Positions 45,996 to 56,541 of a DNA stretch of 64,000 nucleotides are shown one piece after another. The notes under the pieces were generated by a model, which was given only the letters and a program-made list of their open reading frames with translations, did not search any database and had not been told where the DNA came from. A program made the position numbers and the translations under genes. Origin of the DNA: Clostridium brassicae (GTDB lineage: Bacteria; Bacillota; Clostridia; Clostridiales; Clostridiaceae). Each line of letters begins with the position of its first letter. Within the stretch, counting starts at the first letter, position 1. The stretch spans positions 62,001 to 126,000 of the forward strand of contig NZ_JAPQFJ010000005.1 of assembly GCF_026738875.1 (NCBI RefSeq), in the 5' to 3' direction.

Positions 45996-46178
45996 ATGGC
46001 ATACAGAAAATTAGTTCCTGAAGCAAAACAAGGCTTAAATAAATTTAAAGCTGAGGTTGCTAAAGAATTAAACGTTCCTTTAAGTGATTACAATGGAGAC
46101 CTTACATCTAAACAAAATGGTTCTGTTGGTGGCGAAATGGTTAAAAGAATGGTAGAAAATTACGAAAAAAATTTATAA
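45996..46178 (+). CDS. Alpha/beta-type small acid-soluble spore protein
   Basis: 60 aa: QGLNKFKAEVAKELNV, then SKQNGSVGGEMVKRMVENYE, the conserved DNA-binding end of the family. GGAGG site 10 bases before. These proteins coat spore DNA and make spore photoproduct the main UV lesion, which the splB product 3 kb away repairs. Confidence 0.93.
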   Translation: MAYRKLVPEAKQGLNKFKAEVAKELNVPLSDYNGDLTSKQNGSVGGEMVKRMVENYEKNL

Positions 46179-46234
46179 TCAAATTTAGATAATATAAAAT
46201 AGAAATTTACTAAAATTAAAGATTTATATCAAAA

Positions 46235-46270
46235 TAAAAGTCGCACTTTAAAATGCGACTTTTGTTTTGA
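46235..46270 (+). terminator. Intrinsic terminator of the spore protein gene
   Basis: AAAGTCGCA and TGCGACTTT, then TTGTTTTG. The poly-A side may also serve the opposing ABC operon. Confidence 0.75.
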
Positions 46271-46316
46271 TATAGATTTCATTGCTTATAAAATATAATT
46301 AAATATTGAACTATGT

Positions 46317-46916
46317 TTATAAATAATAAATTTTATCTCCTAAAATTTTTGCTTCTTCCATATCATGAGTTACCATTATAACGGTTCTTTTATCTTCTTG
46401 CCAAATTTTCAAAAATTCTGCTATTATATATTGCTTAAGCTTAACATCAAGCCCTTTAAATGGTTCATCCATAAGCAACAACTCACTTTTATATGAAAAA
46501 GCTCTTGCAACAGCAACTCTTCTTTTCATCCCTCCACTAAGCTCATGTGGTAATTTGTCCTTATGATCATTTAACTTTACTATATCTAGATATTTATGTA
46601 TAATATTATCCATTTCTTTTTTGTTCTTATATGATTTTAAAGTAAAAGCTATATTTTCATAAACTGTAAGCCATGGTATAAGCCGATCTTCCTGAAAAAT
46701 ATAAGATATACTATTATTATTTACAACTACTTTTCCAAAATCTACTTTCTCAATTCCACTTATGATGTTTAACAAAGTTGTTTTGCCACAGCCAGATGGT
46801 CCTAATATAACTGAGATCTTATTTTTTACAAAACCTATATTCAAATTTTTAAAAACATCCTGCCCCTGAAAACTCTTACATACATTTATTAATTCTATTT
46901 CGTAATCATAATTCAT
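46317..46916 (-). CDS. ABC importer ATP-binding subunit (SsuB/TauB type)
   Basis: 199 aa: Walker A GPSGCGKTT, Q-loop YIFQEDRLIPWLT, signature LSGGMKRRVAVARA, Walker B LLLMDEPFKGLD, switch MVTHDMEEA. Sits last in the SBP-permease-ATPase operon. The family imports nitrate, sulfonates, taurine or thiamine precursors; the substrate is not clear. Confidence 0.92.
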   Translation of the reverse strand: MNYDYEIELINVCKSFQGQDVFKNLNIGFVKNKISVILGPSGCGKTTLLNIISGIEKVDFGKVVVNNNSISYIFQEDRLIPWLTVYENIAFTLKSYKNKKEMDNIIHKYLDIVKLNDHKDKLPHELSGGMKRRVAVARAFSYKSELLLMDEPFKGLDVKLKQYIIAEFLKIWQEDKRTVIMVTHDMEEAKILGDKIYYL

Positions 46917-46975
46917 AGTACTTTTCTCCCTATAAGAACATTTATCTTTTGGGTTTTTAGTTTATTATATTTCAG

Positions 46976-47752
46976 TTACCTTTCAGTTTTATTTTTTATA
47001 TAATATTTAAATATAGTTTCAAAAATAAAACTTAATAGTACAACTATAATAGTCCATGCAAAAAGCTCTTCTGTTTCTAAGATAGATTTTGCATTTAAAA
47101 GATTTAATCCTATAGAATATCTCGGAGTACTTAAAACTTCTGATGCAACACATATCTTCCATCCAATACCCAAACACATTAGTATACCTGATATAACATA
47201 AGGTTTTATAGATGGTAAATAAATATCTTTCAATATATAACTTCTTTTAACTTTATATATATGTGCCATCTCAATTAAATCTGAATTTACATTCTTTATA
47301 CCTTGAAGCACATTAGTATAAATTATTGGAAAACACATAAGCACATTAGTTAGTATTGCAACATTAGAAGAATTTACCCAAACTAAAACTATTATTATAA
47401 CAGAAATAACCGGTGTGGATTTAATTGTTACTATTAGAGGATTCATTAATTCTTCCATAAAATTATTGATTCCTGAAATTATTCCTAAAATTATACCTAT
47501 TACTATAGATAATATAATCCCTACTATTACTCTAAAAATACTTTTGCCTACACTTTGCCAAAAATAAATTTTTCCCATAAGTACAAGTAAGGCCTTAAAT
47601 ACTCCAAATGGTGATGGAAATAAAATTGTATTATTAATAAAAAGGGAGCATAGCTCCCAAATTAATAACCAAAATAATAATATAAAAATTCTTTTAAATA
47701 GCTTAGATATTTTTTTAGTTTGTTTTGCTGCTCTTGTAGTAGAAATTTTCAT
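46976..47752 (-). CDS. ABC importer permease (SsuC/TauC type)
   Basis: 258 aa from ATG 47750-47752, chosen for the GGAGG just before; it overlaps the SBP gene end by 38 bases. About six membrane helices; the EAA-like loop is MAHIYKVKRSYILKDIYLPS. Partner of the ATPase downstream. Confidence 0.9.
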   Translation of the reverse strand: MKISTTRAAKQTKKISKLFKRIFILLFWLLIWELCSLFINNTILFPSPFGVFKALLVLMGKIYFWQSVGKSIFRVIVGIILSIVIGIILGIISGINNFMEELMNPLIVTIKSTPVISVIIIVLVWVNSSNVAILTNVLMCFPIIYTNVLQGIKNVNSDLIEMAHIYKVKRSYILKDIYLPSIKPYVISGILMCLGIGWKICVASEVLSTPRYSIGLNLLNAKSILETEELFAWTIIVVLLSFIFETIFKYYIKNKTER

Positions 47753-48743
47753 CTGGAATCTTTCCTCCAATGGATTTTGGATCGCTTTCTTTTAAAACAT
47801 TATAAAACTTTTCTAAAGAATCCTTTCCATCTTCTGCGCTAATAAATACTATATTACATTTAGGAATAGCTTTTTCTGCTATTGCTGCTTTTGGTAGTAT
47901 ACCATTCTTTTCTATAATCTTTCCCGCTTCTTCTTTATTACTATTTACAAAATCCACAGATTTTTTATATTTATCTAAAAATTCATCTACATCTTTTCCT
48001 CTTTTATCAATAAAATCTTTTCTATATACTAATGTTCCCATAACTAATTTACTCTTTGCATCTGAAACCTTATCCCATTCTTTTGTTAAATCTAGCTGTA
48101 CCTTTAAATCCTTATCTTTCATTTTTGTTGTTGTTACAAAAGGCTCCGGTAATACTGCTATGTTAACTTTTTTTGACGCAACAGCAGTAGCTAAATCATT
48201 ATGTTGCATTTTATATTCTATTTTAACATCTTTACCAGGTTCTAATCCATTCTTTTTTAATATATAATTAAAAATAAATTCCGGTGCCGATCCTTTTCCA
48301 CTAGCATAAACAGTTTTACCCTTCAGATCCTTTATTGATTTTATAGTATCTCCATTTTCTACAATATGTAATATGCCTAAAGTATTTATACCTACTAATT
48401 TAACTCCACCTTTTGTCTTGTTATATAAAACGGATGCTAAATTAGATGGTACAGCTGCTGCATCAATTTCTCCATTTACGATTTTAGAAACTATTTGATC
48501 AGGTGAATCAAAAATAGTAATATCATAGTCTTCCTTATTTTCTTCCATAAGCTTGACCATCCCCATACCTGTAGGACCTTTTAATACAGCTATTTTGATT
48601 TTTTCTTTTTTCCCTTTATCATTAGTTTGTCTTGTACTACTTGTCCCCTCTTTATTGCTAGGTTTATTTGAGCAACCTACTGCAAATAACATAGAAAATA
48701 CTAGTATAATTGCCATCAATACTGTTCCTGTTCTTTTTTTCAT
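47715..48743 (-). CDS. ABC substrate-binding lipoprotein (NMT1/SsuA-like)
   Basis: 342 aa. Signal with lipobox LFAVGCSN (Cys near residue 25), then a Ser/Thr/Lys linker and a periplasmic-binding fold: IKIAVLKGPTGMGMVKLME, INGEIDAAAVPSNLASVLY-like segment, GKTVYASGKGSAPEFIFNYI, VLPEPFVTT. TAGGAGG site. The 465 bases upstream (48744-49208) contain a hairpin GTGAGGAAGTT/AACTTCACC near 48790 and the splB terminator, no gene. Confidence 0.9.
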   Translation of the reverse strand: MKKRTGTVLMAIILVFSMLFAVGCSNKPSNKEGTSSTRQTNDKGKKEKIKIAVLKGPTGMGMVKLMEENKEDYDITIFDSPDQIVSKIVNGEIDAAAVPSNLASVLYNKTKGGVKLVGINTLGILHIVENGDTIKSIKDLKGKTVYASGKGSAPEFIFNYILKKNGLEPGKDVKIEYKMQHNDLATAVASKKVNIAVLPEPFVTTTKMKDKDLKVQLDLTKEWDKVSDAKSKLVMGTLVYRKDFIDKRGKDVDEFLDKYKKSVDFVNSNKEEAGKIIEKNGILPKAAIAEKAIPKCNIVFISAEDGKDSLEKFYNVLKESDPKSIGGKIPDENFYYKSSKTN

Positions 48744-48944
48744 AGTTATTACCTCCTATATTTATATAAATTGATTTTTGACTTTGGTGAAGTTTGCTTG
48801 GCTGATAACTTCCTCACTTTACTTTATCTGATTATAAAAACTCACATATCACATATATAATTTCAAATAGCTCAAGTATTTACTCCCCTATAGATTATTT
48901 TACCACTTACCATTAGTTTTTTTAATAATATATATAAAATTCAT

Positions 48945-48993
48945 TAAATCTACAAAACAAAATAGCACTCATACCTTAATATTGAATGCTATT
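48945..48993 (-). terminator. Probable terminator of splB
   Basis: AATAGCA and TGCTATT (48961-48993, imperfect middle), then TTTTGTTTTG on the minus strand. Confidence 0.5.
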
Positions 48994-49208
48994 CATCATA
49001 CCTAACATGTCTATACAAAATTTCATATTTTCAAACTGAATTAACTATTTTTTAATATCAATTATAGAATATATACTAATATTTTAATTCTTGTTTTTCT
49101 TTTACTTTTAAATATTTATATTAATTAGTTAAGAAATTAAATAATTGAGGAAATTGTATAATTAAAAATTTCAAGTGAACAATAAAACTTACATGCATCT
49201 TAATCTGT

Positions 49209-50231
49209 TTATATTATATATTTAATCTCCTTGTTTTTAAATTTATTATCCAGTTCCTCTTTAAAAAAATCTTTTATTTCTTGTAGTTGCTCTTTTGTAT
49301 ATACGTATTTTCCATACCCAAATTGTCCATACTTAAATTTTCTTTCTTCATCATTCATTGGTAATTTAGTTTCAGGAAATATATTAAGTATAGTATTTTT
49401 AGCCTTAGTTGTATATCTATGAGATATTACTTCAAATCCAATAGGCATAATAAGATTTTTAGGCAATGCTTTGTACAACATATCTATGAGATTTTTATAT
49501 TCTTCTTTCCAATTTTCATATATAAATACAGGAGCTATTATAAATCCTATTGGATAGCCATTCTCTGCAAGCTTTGCTGCAGCTTCTATTCGCTTTTGTA
49601 CTGATGATGTAAAATGCTCATATTCCTTTATTACAGTGTCAGTGTTTAAACTAAATCTAATTTCTGTGTGCCCATTATGGCTAGCATTTAATAGACTATC
49701 TACATCGTTATATTTTGTAACAAACCTAAATCTTGCAAATTCTTGATCTCCAAAATATTCTATGCATTTTTTTAGCACATTAGTATATGGTTCCACCGGA
49801 ATAGGATCTGAAGTCGCTGCACCTTCAAATATAGTTACCTCTGGACTTCTTTCTTGTATATATTTTTCAGCTTGATTCAATATTTCATCAACATTTACAT
49901 GAATCCTTACAAATGGTTTATCTCCTAATTGAGTATTTAAATAACAATATTCACATTGTCCCATACATCCGCTAACTAAGGGCAACTGATAATGTGCTGA
50001 TGGTTTGCAAGTTTGAAATTTCAAGCTCTTTTTTACTCCAACAACCAAAGTTTTTTTACCTGCTCTATACTTCTCATATATATTCTCTCCAGGTATAGAT
50101 GCACCAACTCTGTTTGATGATATCTTTATAATCTCAACAGTGGAATCATCTTTAAATTTATTGTACATTTTATTTCCAAGCTCATAATCTAAAGCTCCTT
50201 TTTCGAATATGATTAATCTAGGGATAAACAT
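49209..50231 (-). CDS. splB: Spore photoproduct lyase, radical SAM
   Basis: 340 aa. Radical-SAM cluster Cys89, Cys93, Cys96 in SGCMGQCEYCYLN. It repairs the thymine dimer formed in spores by hydrogen abstraction. The segment IFEGAATSDPIPVEPY aligns with FEAACTSD of the Bacillus subtilis enzyme, where the Cys gives the hydrogen back; here that position is Ala139. Later GQFGYGKYVYTKEQ matches the family end. Either a clostridial subclass or a paralogue with altered activity. Confidence 0.9.
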   Translation of the reverse strand: MFIPRLIIFEKGALDYELGNKMYNKFKDDSTVEIIKISSNRVGASIPGENIYEKYRAGKKTLVVGVKKSLKFQTCKPSAHYQLPLVSGCMGQCEYCYLNTQLGDKPFVRIHVNVDEILNQAEKYIQERSPEVTIFEGAATSDPIPVEPYTNVLKKCIEYFGDQEFARFRFVTKYNDVDSLLNASHNGHTEIRFSLNTDTVIKEYEHFTSSVQKRIEAAAKLAENGYPIGFIIAPVFIYENWKEEYKNLIDMLYKALPKNLIMPIGFEVISHRYTTKAKNTILNIFPETKLPMNDEERKFKYGQFGYGKYVYTKEQLQEIKDFFKEELDNKFKNKEIKYII

Positions 50232-50482
50232 AACATACCTACCTTCTAATAAAAATATATTTTTGCATGGCCTTATAAATACTAAATAAAATTACACTAG
50301 ATTGTTTATGATTTTTTAAAATAAAACCTAACATAAATATATTTTTAACTATAAGTTAGTTTATTATTAGTTTAACTTTTTACCATCGCCATATATCCTT
50401 TTAGCTACTTTAAACCGCACCTTAAACTATTAAATTTGTTATATTAATTATTTTTAAAACTATATCAAATCAATAGATTTTA

Positions 50483-51214
50483 TTAAGACGTGACCTTTTT
50501 CTTGAAAACTCTTAATCTATATGCATTCATAGCTGTTTTGCCTAACTTCTCCATTAATTGATAATTTGCATAAGCTCCAACTAAAGCACCTATCCATGGA
50601 ACTAACTGCAGCATTTTTGCTAAATCTATGTAATCCCTGTATTCCTGTTGAAAGCTTCTCCAATCAAAAAAACTAGAATCTTTAGGTAAATTTTTAGAAT
50701 AATCATTCCATTTTTTAAGTATTTCATATATTTCAATCCTTTTTTCATCACTTGAAAAAGCCAATAAAAAAACATGTAAAATATATAATCTTTCTTTATA
50801 GTCCTTTACATTAAATCCATATAAACTAGCTGTATCAAATAAAAATTTAATTTTTATACTTAATAAAACAGGGAAATCTGCAAGTCCTATTATAATTCCA
50901 CCAGCCCCTGTTCCAGCACCACTTAATGTAGCCGTTTTTCTGTAAAAATTCAACTTTTTCATTACCAAAATTTCTCTTTCCTCTAAAGATGCATTAATCA
51001 TGGGTGATTTTGTAGTAAATTTTGATCCAACTAATACAGCTTTGATCATGTTTTTGATTGCCTCAGTAATTACCACATGAACCTTATCAGGAATAAAACT
51101 ATTTGCTTTTGTTTGCAATCCCTTACTTATTCGATTTGCAAAAGATGGTTTCTTTAGCATATTTTTTTCCCAATTTTTCAGATCATATAATGCTTTTTTC
51201 TCATAAGAATTCAT
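50483..51214 (-). CDS. EcsC family protein
   Basis: 243 aa: YDLKNWEKNMLKKPSF, GAGTGAGGIIIGLADFPVLL (glycine-rich membrane segment), then YILHVFLLAFSSDEKR and LVPWIGALVGAYANY. The EcsC family is of unknown role. Monocistronic. Confidence 0.82.
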   Translation of the reverse strand: MNSYEKKALYDLKNWEKNMLKKPSFANRISKGLQTKANSFIPDKVHVVITEAIKNMIKAVLVGSKFTTKSPMINASLEEREILVMKKLNFYRKTATLSGAGTGAGGIIIGLADFPVLLSIKIKFLFDTASLYGFNVKDYKERLYILHVFLLAFSSDEKRIEIYEILKKWNDYSKNLPKDSSFFDWRSFQQEYRDYIDLAKMLQLVPWIGALVGAYANYQLMEKLGKTAMNAYRLRVFKKKVTS

Positions 51215-51352
51215 ATTTATCCCTCACAAAACTAAAGTTTAATTTTTACCCTTACCTCTACTTTAATATATATTTACTTTATAAACGCATCTCCCAATTA
51301 TAATATTCATTAAATTCATTAGAAAATCCTAAAGTTAGTCTTATACAAAAAT

Positions 51353-52714
51353 TCATTTCATTTTAAGCATAATGGTAATAGTAAATTTATTTTGTTCTTC
51401 ATTTATATCAACTACCCCATTATATTTTTTAGCAGCATTTTTTATATTAGAGATTCCTATACCATGATTATACTTATCTATTTTTGTGCTAATAATTTTA
51501 TTTTTATCATATTGGATCTTATCTGTAGTAGTATTATAAACTTCGATTATTAAATATATGTTTCTAATATATGACTTTATAGATATTAACTTGTGGATAT
51601 TACTATCTGTAATTCTCAAACAAGCTTCAAGTGCATTATCTAATACATTGCTTAAAATGACACATAAATCTATTGATTCTACTGAAATTTCTTTAGGTAT
51701 CATAAAATCACATATAAACTCTATTTTATTAGCTTTTGCTATATTGTATTTTTCATTTATAACTGAATCTGATATAGCATTACCTGTTTTTATTTCAAAG
51801 TCAAGTTTGCTTACGGTTTGACCAATATTATAAAGATATTTTTTTATTTCCTCAACATTATTAGTATTAGCTAAACTTCTTAAACAAGAAAGATGATTGT
51901 TCATATCATGTTTTATCCCCCTTATACCATCATAAAGTCCTTCAATATTTTTACTATATTTAAGCTGCAATTTAAACTGTTGCTCCATAAGCATATTCTT
52001 TTCACCTTCAAGCATTTTTTTAAATGTGTAGGCTATAATTAATATTGATATTAATAAGGTAGCACTTATAATAGGTATTAAATAATAAATCCTGGGGAAA
52101 ACATAATGGAAATAGTATTTTTTATCATCAATTCTAATTACTTGGATAGTATAAAAAATAAATGATAAACCATAAATTGCCATACAAGGAATAAGCAAAT
52201 ATAAGCTCTGATACATATTTACTGATTTTTCTTTTAAATTTAAAAAGTCGCAAATCTTTTTTAAAAATATAAATAATATTCCAAAACGTATAAGATCATT
52301 AACCATGTTACTTATAAAGCCAATAATCATATGTCCATTAAAAGACATATTGATCTTATGTATAATAGGTATAATATCAAAATCTAAAGTTAGAAAAGTT
52401 AAATTAATAAGTAGTAATATTACATTTTCAACAATGACAGCATAAAGCTTAATTATAAAATTCCCCTTACATAAAAAACATATAATTATTAATAAAATTA
52501 CATCATATATAATTATTCTTAATGGTTTATATCCTATTATAGTAATATAAAAATCAATAACTATTAATAATAATGCACATAAACTAAACTTCCAAGGCTT
52601 GCTCTTAAATCCTAAAAATCTTTTATAAAAATAGTATCTAATTATATACAAAAAAGGTTGTGTTAAACATACTGATATCCATTGGATAATTTTAAACACT
52701 TGTTCTTTTTCCAT
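51353..52714 (-). CDS. AgrC-like histidine kinase (GHKL)
   Basis: 453 aa. Five to six membrane helices in residues 1-220, then GIKHDMNNHLSCLRSLANTN (phospho-His), NVLDNALEACLRI (N box), NHGIGISNIKNAAKKYNG (G box). Senses peptides in Agr systems; no agrB or agrD is here. It directly follows the regulator gene by two bases. Confidence 0.88.
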   Translation of the reverse strand: MEKEQVFKIIQWISVCLTQPFLYIIRYYFYKRFLGFKSKPWKFSLCALLLIVIDFYITIIGYKPLRIIIYDVILLIIICFLCKGNFIIKLYAVIVENVILLLINLTFLTLDFDIIPIIHKINMSFNGHMIIGFISNMVNDLIRFGILFIFLKKICDFLNLKEKSVNMYQSLYLLIPCMAIYGLSFIFYTIQVIRIDDKKYYFHYVFPRIYYLIPIISATLLISILIIAYTFKKMLEGEKNMLMEQQFKLQLKYSKNIEGLYDGIRGIKHDMNNHLSCLRSLANTNNVEEIKKYLYNIGQTVSKLDFEIKTGNAISDSVINEKYNIAKANKIEFICDFMIPKEISVESIDLCVILSNVLDNALEACLRITDSNIHKLISIKSYIRNIYLIIEVYNTTTDKIQYDKNKIISTKIDKYNHGIGISNIKNAAKKYNGVVDINEEQNKFTITIMLKMK

Positions 52715-52716
52715 AT

Positions 52717-53424
52717 TTATTGTTCCTCATCTTTTAAATAATACATAAATTTCTTTGAAAAATCAGCTAACTTATATTTCGAAACATATATTTTTTCTGA
52801 GTTTGTTAAAGTTATAAATGTATTATCATAACTGGAGACATACTTCAAATTTACAATATAGCTTTTATGGCATCTAAAAAAATTATATTCATAAAGTTCT
52901 TGCTCAATATCAGATATCTTATAGTAATATTCAATAACATCATAGATAGTATGTACTCTTATTTTTCTTCTCGCCGCTTCTATATACATTATATCCTTAA
53001 TGAAAACCTTAGTTGATTTACTAATTGTTTTAGCAATAATAAATTTCTCCTTCTTTTCAAACTGTGCTGAAGCTGAATATAAAATTTCTTTAAGTTTTTC
53101 TTCGTCAATAGGCTTTAAAATATAATGAAAAGCCCTTACATCAAATGCATCGAACACATATTCTTTAAGTCCTGTTATAAATATAATAACTGCTCTTTCA
53201 TTTACCAATCTGATTTTTTTTGCCACTTCTATACCTGTTAGTTTATCCATTTTTATGTCTAAAAAATATATATCAAACTTCCATGTAGATACCATTAATT
53301 GTTCACCATTACTGAATTCAGTTATTTTATGCTCCTCATTATTTAAATTTAAAGCTTTGTCTATCATATGTGCTATTTCTTGTCTTTGATTGTTTTCATC
53401 ATCACAAACAGCTATTTTAAGCAT
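52717..53424 (-). CDS. AgrA-like LytTR response regulator
   Basis: 235 aa from ATG 53422-53424 (GGGGTGATT upstream). Receiver with IYFLDIKMDKLTGIEVA (phospho-Asp) and a LytTR domain (IMYIEAARRKIRVHT, FFRCHKSYIVNLKYV). First gene of the pair. Confidence 0.9.
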   Translation of the reverse strand: MLKIAVCDDENNQRQEIAHMIDKALNLNNEEHKITEFSNGEQLMVSTWKFDIYFLDIKMDKLTGIEVAKKIRLVNERAVIIFITGLKEYVFDAFDVRAFHYILKPIDEEKLKEILYSASAQFEKKEKFIIAKTISKSTKVFIKDIMYIEAARRKIRVHTIYDVIEYYYKISDIEQELYEYNFFRCHKSYIVNLKYVSSYDNTFITLTNSEKIYVSKYKLADFSKKFMYYLKDEEQ

Positions 53425-53509
53425 AGAATCACCCCACAAATAATTATAACATGTATTAAGCCTGTGGATAAGCATTCCACAGGCCTTAAAAGTACTCTAT
53501 TAAAATTTT

Positions 53510-54379
53510 CTAAGCTGTAATATTTATTTTTTCATTATTGTGATTAGAGTCGTCTTTCATATTATCTTTATATTGCTTAATATTTTGTGCTATTTTCTGT
53601 TGTTGTATCAATAATTTATCTGGATTTTGTGTATTTATGCTACTACTAACTTCATTGCTTTGTTTATTTTCATCAGTATTATTGTCACTTTGTATACTGC
53701 TATTTTTATTTACATCATTTAAGTTATTAGATATATTTTGAGAAATTTTTTCAATATTATCATTTACTTTAGAAAGACGTTTCTTTTTTCTAACAGGGTC
53801 AATTCCCCTTTGCTCATCTGTCTTTATTTCATTTTCTAAAACTCTTGCTTCTCCTGACATTATAGTTCTTTGAGATGATAGTTCCTTAGCTTGTGATAGA
53901 TTACTTGAAAGATCTAAAATATTTTCCATGGATTTGTCTACTTTCACACCATTAACTGAATCATTCTTTGACTTCTGTTTAGATTCTTTGTTTTTATTAT
54001 CCTTATCTTCAACACCCATTGGCTTACGTTGCTCTTGTAATTTAATTTCATTTAACTGTTTATCAATTTCTTCAATTTGTTTATCAATGTTTTTCATCTT
54101 TTCTTGTATGGACTTTGAGTCCTCACCGTTTTTTAAACTTCTTTCTTTAATGGCATTTTTACTCTCCATCAAATTTTCTTTCTGCTTCATTAGGTTCTCC
54201 AATATATTGTTTTGTTTCGACTTTCCTATTGAAGATTTAACCATACCGTTTTTGTTGATACTACCATCTTTTTTAATCTTTTTATTGTTATTAACAGCAT
54301 TCTTAGACGCATTGTTGTTAGAATTATAACTTATTCTTCCGAATCCTATATGCTGTCGTGGCGAAAAAGATATATTCAT
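53510..54379 (-). CDS. Coiled-coil protein, unknown
   Basis: 289 aa, almost only charged and polar residues. Begins MNISFSPRQHIGFGRISYNS; a strong coiled coil at about 90-140; N- and Q-rich later. No signal peptide. Clostridial proteins of this form stand near regulators but their role is not known. Confidence 0.65.
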   Translation of the reverse strand: MNISFSPRQHIGFGRISYNSNNNASKNAVNNNKKIKKDGSINKNGMVKSSIGKSKQNNILENLMKQKENLMESKNAIKERSLKNGEDSKSIQEKMKNIDKQIEEIDKQLNEIKLQEQRKPMGVEDKDNKNKESKQKSKNDSVNGVKVDKSMENILDLSSNLSQAKELSSQRTIMSGEARVLENEIKTDEQRGIDPVRKKKRLSKVNDNIEKISQNISNNLNDVNKNSSIQSDNNTDENKQSNEVSSSINTQNPDKLLIQQQKIAQNIKQYKDNMKDDSNHNNEKINITA

Positions 54380-54591
54380 ATATAACCCTCCTTTATCACA
54401 ATTTTGTAATGATTGTATATTTTGTTACACCACTTATATCGTAAACTATTATATTTACTTAATTAGTTTGTAACAAAAGGTAGGCAAAATGTACCCAATA
54501 GACTTCACTTATATTTTTGATAAACTTAAGAACTAATTTAAATTTGTACTTAATATATAAACATGTTTATATATATTTAATAACTCTATGT

Positions 54592-55839
54592 CTAACTTGT
54601 AGCTAAAAAAATAATAGTGAAACTAGTTCCTTCATCTAGTTTACTTTTCACCTCAATCATTCCTTCATGTCCTTCTACTATAGACTTTGAAAGAGATAAT
54701 CCAATTCCAACAGATTCCGTTTTTTTGCGTGTTTTTCCTTTGTAAAACCGCTTAAAAATATGTGGTATTTCATTTTTATTAATTCCTTCTCCATTATCCT
54801 TAACAATTATCCTAATACAAACAGGAGTTCTTTCTATAGAAACTTCCACATTTCCACCTTCTTTTGTATGTTCTAAAGCATTTTTAATCAAATTTATAAT
54901 TCCTTCGCTAAGCCAATTAGCATCATGTTTCATCATAATTTGGTTTTCTTTTGGACAAAAAATAAGATTGATTTTTTCACTTTCAGCCTTTGCCATAAGC
55001 GCCATAACAGCTTCTTCTACTGTATTATTTATATCACAATTTACCTTTTCAAATTTTATTACTCCTGCATCTAATTTTGCAAGCTGAAGTAAGCTTTTTA
55101 TAAGCCACTGAATTCTATTTAATTGTTTTCTACTATTTTCCAAAAATTCTTTTCTTTTATCTTCATTTATTTTTCTATTTAAAAGTATATCATTATATAT
55201 TATAAGAGATGATATTGGAGTCTTAAGTTGATGTGAAATATCAGACAATATATCTGTCAAAAATTCCTTTTCATTTTGAACTTCTAAAAAATTATTCTTC
55301 ATAATTGATCTCATGCTGTTAAAAGAATGTCCAAGTTTCGCAAATAACCCTTCTGCATTTTCATAAATACCTACATCAAATTTACAATCAATTATATTTT
55401 GTGCTGCTAGTATAAGACTCTCAACCTTTTTATAAATATTTACATATTCAACTGAAGTTATTATCAATACAACACTAAAAAATAACGCAAATAAAATTAA
55501 TATGTATTTTAATGCCATTTTATAGCTATTATCTACTTGTGGTATAAAATCTATTTTTATATTTTCACTAAATCCATATTCTTTTAATAAATTCTTACCC
55601 TCTTGTATATTTTCTTGATTGGCTCCTTTTGTTATTATTGGGATTATTTCTTCAGTTAATTCAGGATGTTTTTTACTTATTTCTCCTAGTATTGCCATAT
55701 TGCTTTTTGCATAATTAATCTTTATTTTATCATAGCTTGTATTCATTATAAAAAAAACCATTATTAAAGTTATAAAAGCTACACTTAATATACTAAATGA
55801 ACTCCGTTTTAGTTCTGGATTGGTAAAATAATTATTCAT
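54592..55839 (-). CDS. Sensor histidine kinase of the ABC exporter locus
   Basis: 415 aa. Two membrane helices (about 16-35 and 128-150) flank a short extracellular part; then a HAMP-like link, SDISHQLKTPISSLIIYND (His), LINLIKNALEHTKEGG, DNGEGINKNEIPHIF, GIGLSLSKSIVEGHEG. It follows the regulator gene by six bases. Signals through it probably control the ABC genes upstream. Confidence 0.9.
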   Translation of the reverse strand: MNNYFTNPELKRSSFSILSVAFITLIMVFFIMNTSYDKIKINYAKSNMAILGEISKKHPELTEEIIPIITKGANQENIQEGKNLLKEYGFSENIKIDFIPQVDNSYKMALKYILILFALFFSVVLIITSVEYVNIYKKVESLILAAQNIIDCKFDVGIYENAEGLFAKLGHSFNSMRSIMKNNFLEVQNEKEFLTDILSDISHQLKTPISSLIIYNDILLNRKINEDKRKEFLENSRKQLNRIQWLIKSLLQLAKLDAGVIKFEKVNCDINNTVEEAVMALMAKAESEKINLIFCPKENQIMMKHDANWLSEGIINLIKNALEHTKEGGNVEVSIERTPVCIRIIVKDNGEGINKNEIPHIFKRFYKGKTRKKTESVGIGLSLSKSIVEGHEGMIEVKSKLDEGTSFTIIFLATS

Positions 55840-55845
55840 AGCTTC

Positions 55846-56541
55846 CTACCCCTTCTCAACTTCTAAATCCCACTGATACCCTAACCCTCTCTTTGTTTTT
55901 ATATAAACAGGTTTTGAAGAATCTTCCTCTATTTTTTCTCTAATCCTTTTTACATATACCGAGAGAGTATTGGTATCAAAATAATTTCCTGCACCTTCTA
56001 TTAATTTATCTAATATTTCTTCTCTACTCATTAACTTTTTAGGATTTGTCATAAATATTAAGAGTAGTTTATATTCTTGTGTAGATAGAAGTATGTCTTG
56101 TCCATTTTTTTTAACCTCTGCTCTTTCTGTATCTAAAATAATATCTCTAGATTTTAATATTTTTTCATTATAACTTTCTGTATTAAACCTTCTTAAATTA
56201 GCTTTAATTCTTGAAATAAGTTCCCTTACCCTAAAAGGCTTTGTTATATAATCATCACCACCAATATCTAATCCTAAAATAATATTTACTTCATCATCAC
56301 AGGCAGTTAAAAATATTATAGGGACTTCACTTTTCCTTCTTATGTATTTGCATACATCATATCCACTTCCATCTGGAAGCATTACATCCAATATAGCTAT
56401 ATCAAATTTTTCTTTATCAAAAGTTTTTAAAGCTTCCTCTACATATTCACATCTAGTAACATCATATCCTTCATCTACAAGTGTAAACTCAATTCCTAAA
56501 GCTAGTCCTTCATCATCTTCTAAAAGCAATATTTTACTCAA
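55846..56541 (-). CDS. OmpR-type response regulator
   Basis: 231 aa. Receiver FDIAILDVMLPDGSGYDV and a winged-helix end (SVYVKRIREKIEEDSSKPVY, IKTKRGLGYQW). Partner of the kinase. Confidence 0.93.
   Translation of the reverse strand: MSKILLLEDDEGLALGIEFTLVDEGYDVTRCEYVEEALKTFDKEKFDIAILDVMLPDGSGYDVCKYIRRKSEVPIIFLTACDDEVNIILGLDIGGDDYITKPFRVRELISRIKANLRRFNTESYNEKILKSRDIILDTERAEVKKNGQDILLSTQEYKLLLIFMTNPKKLMSREEILDKLIEGAGNYFDTNTLSVYVKRIREKIEEDSSKPVYIKTKRGLGYQWDLEVEKG

Noticed and set aside
48780-48840. Riboswitch ahead of the ABC operon
   Set aside because: Only a simple hairpin; none of the TPP, SAM or other cores could be found.
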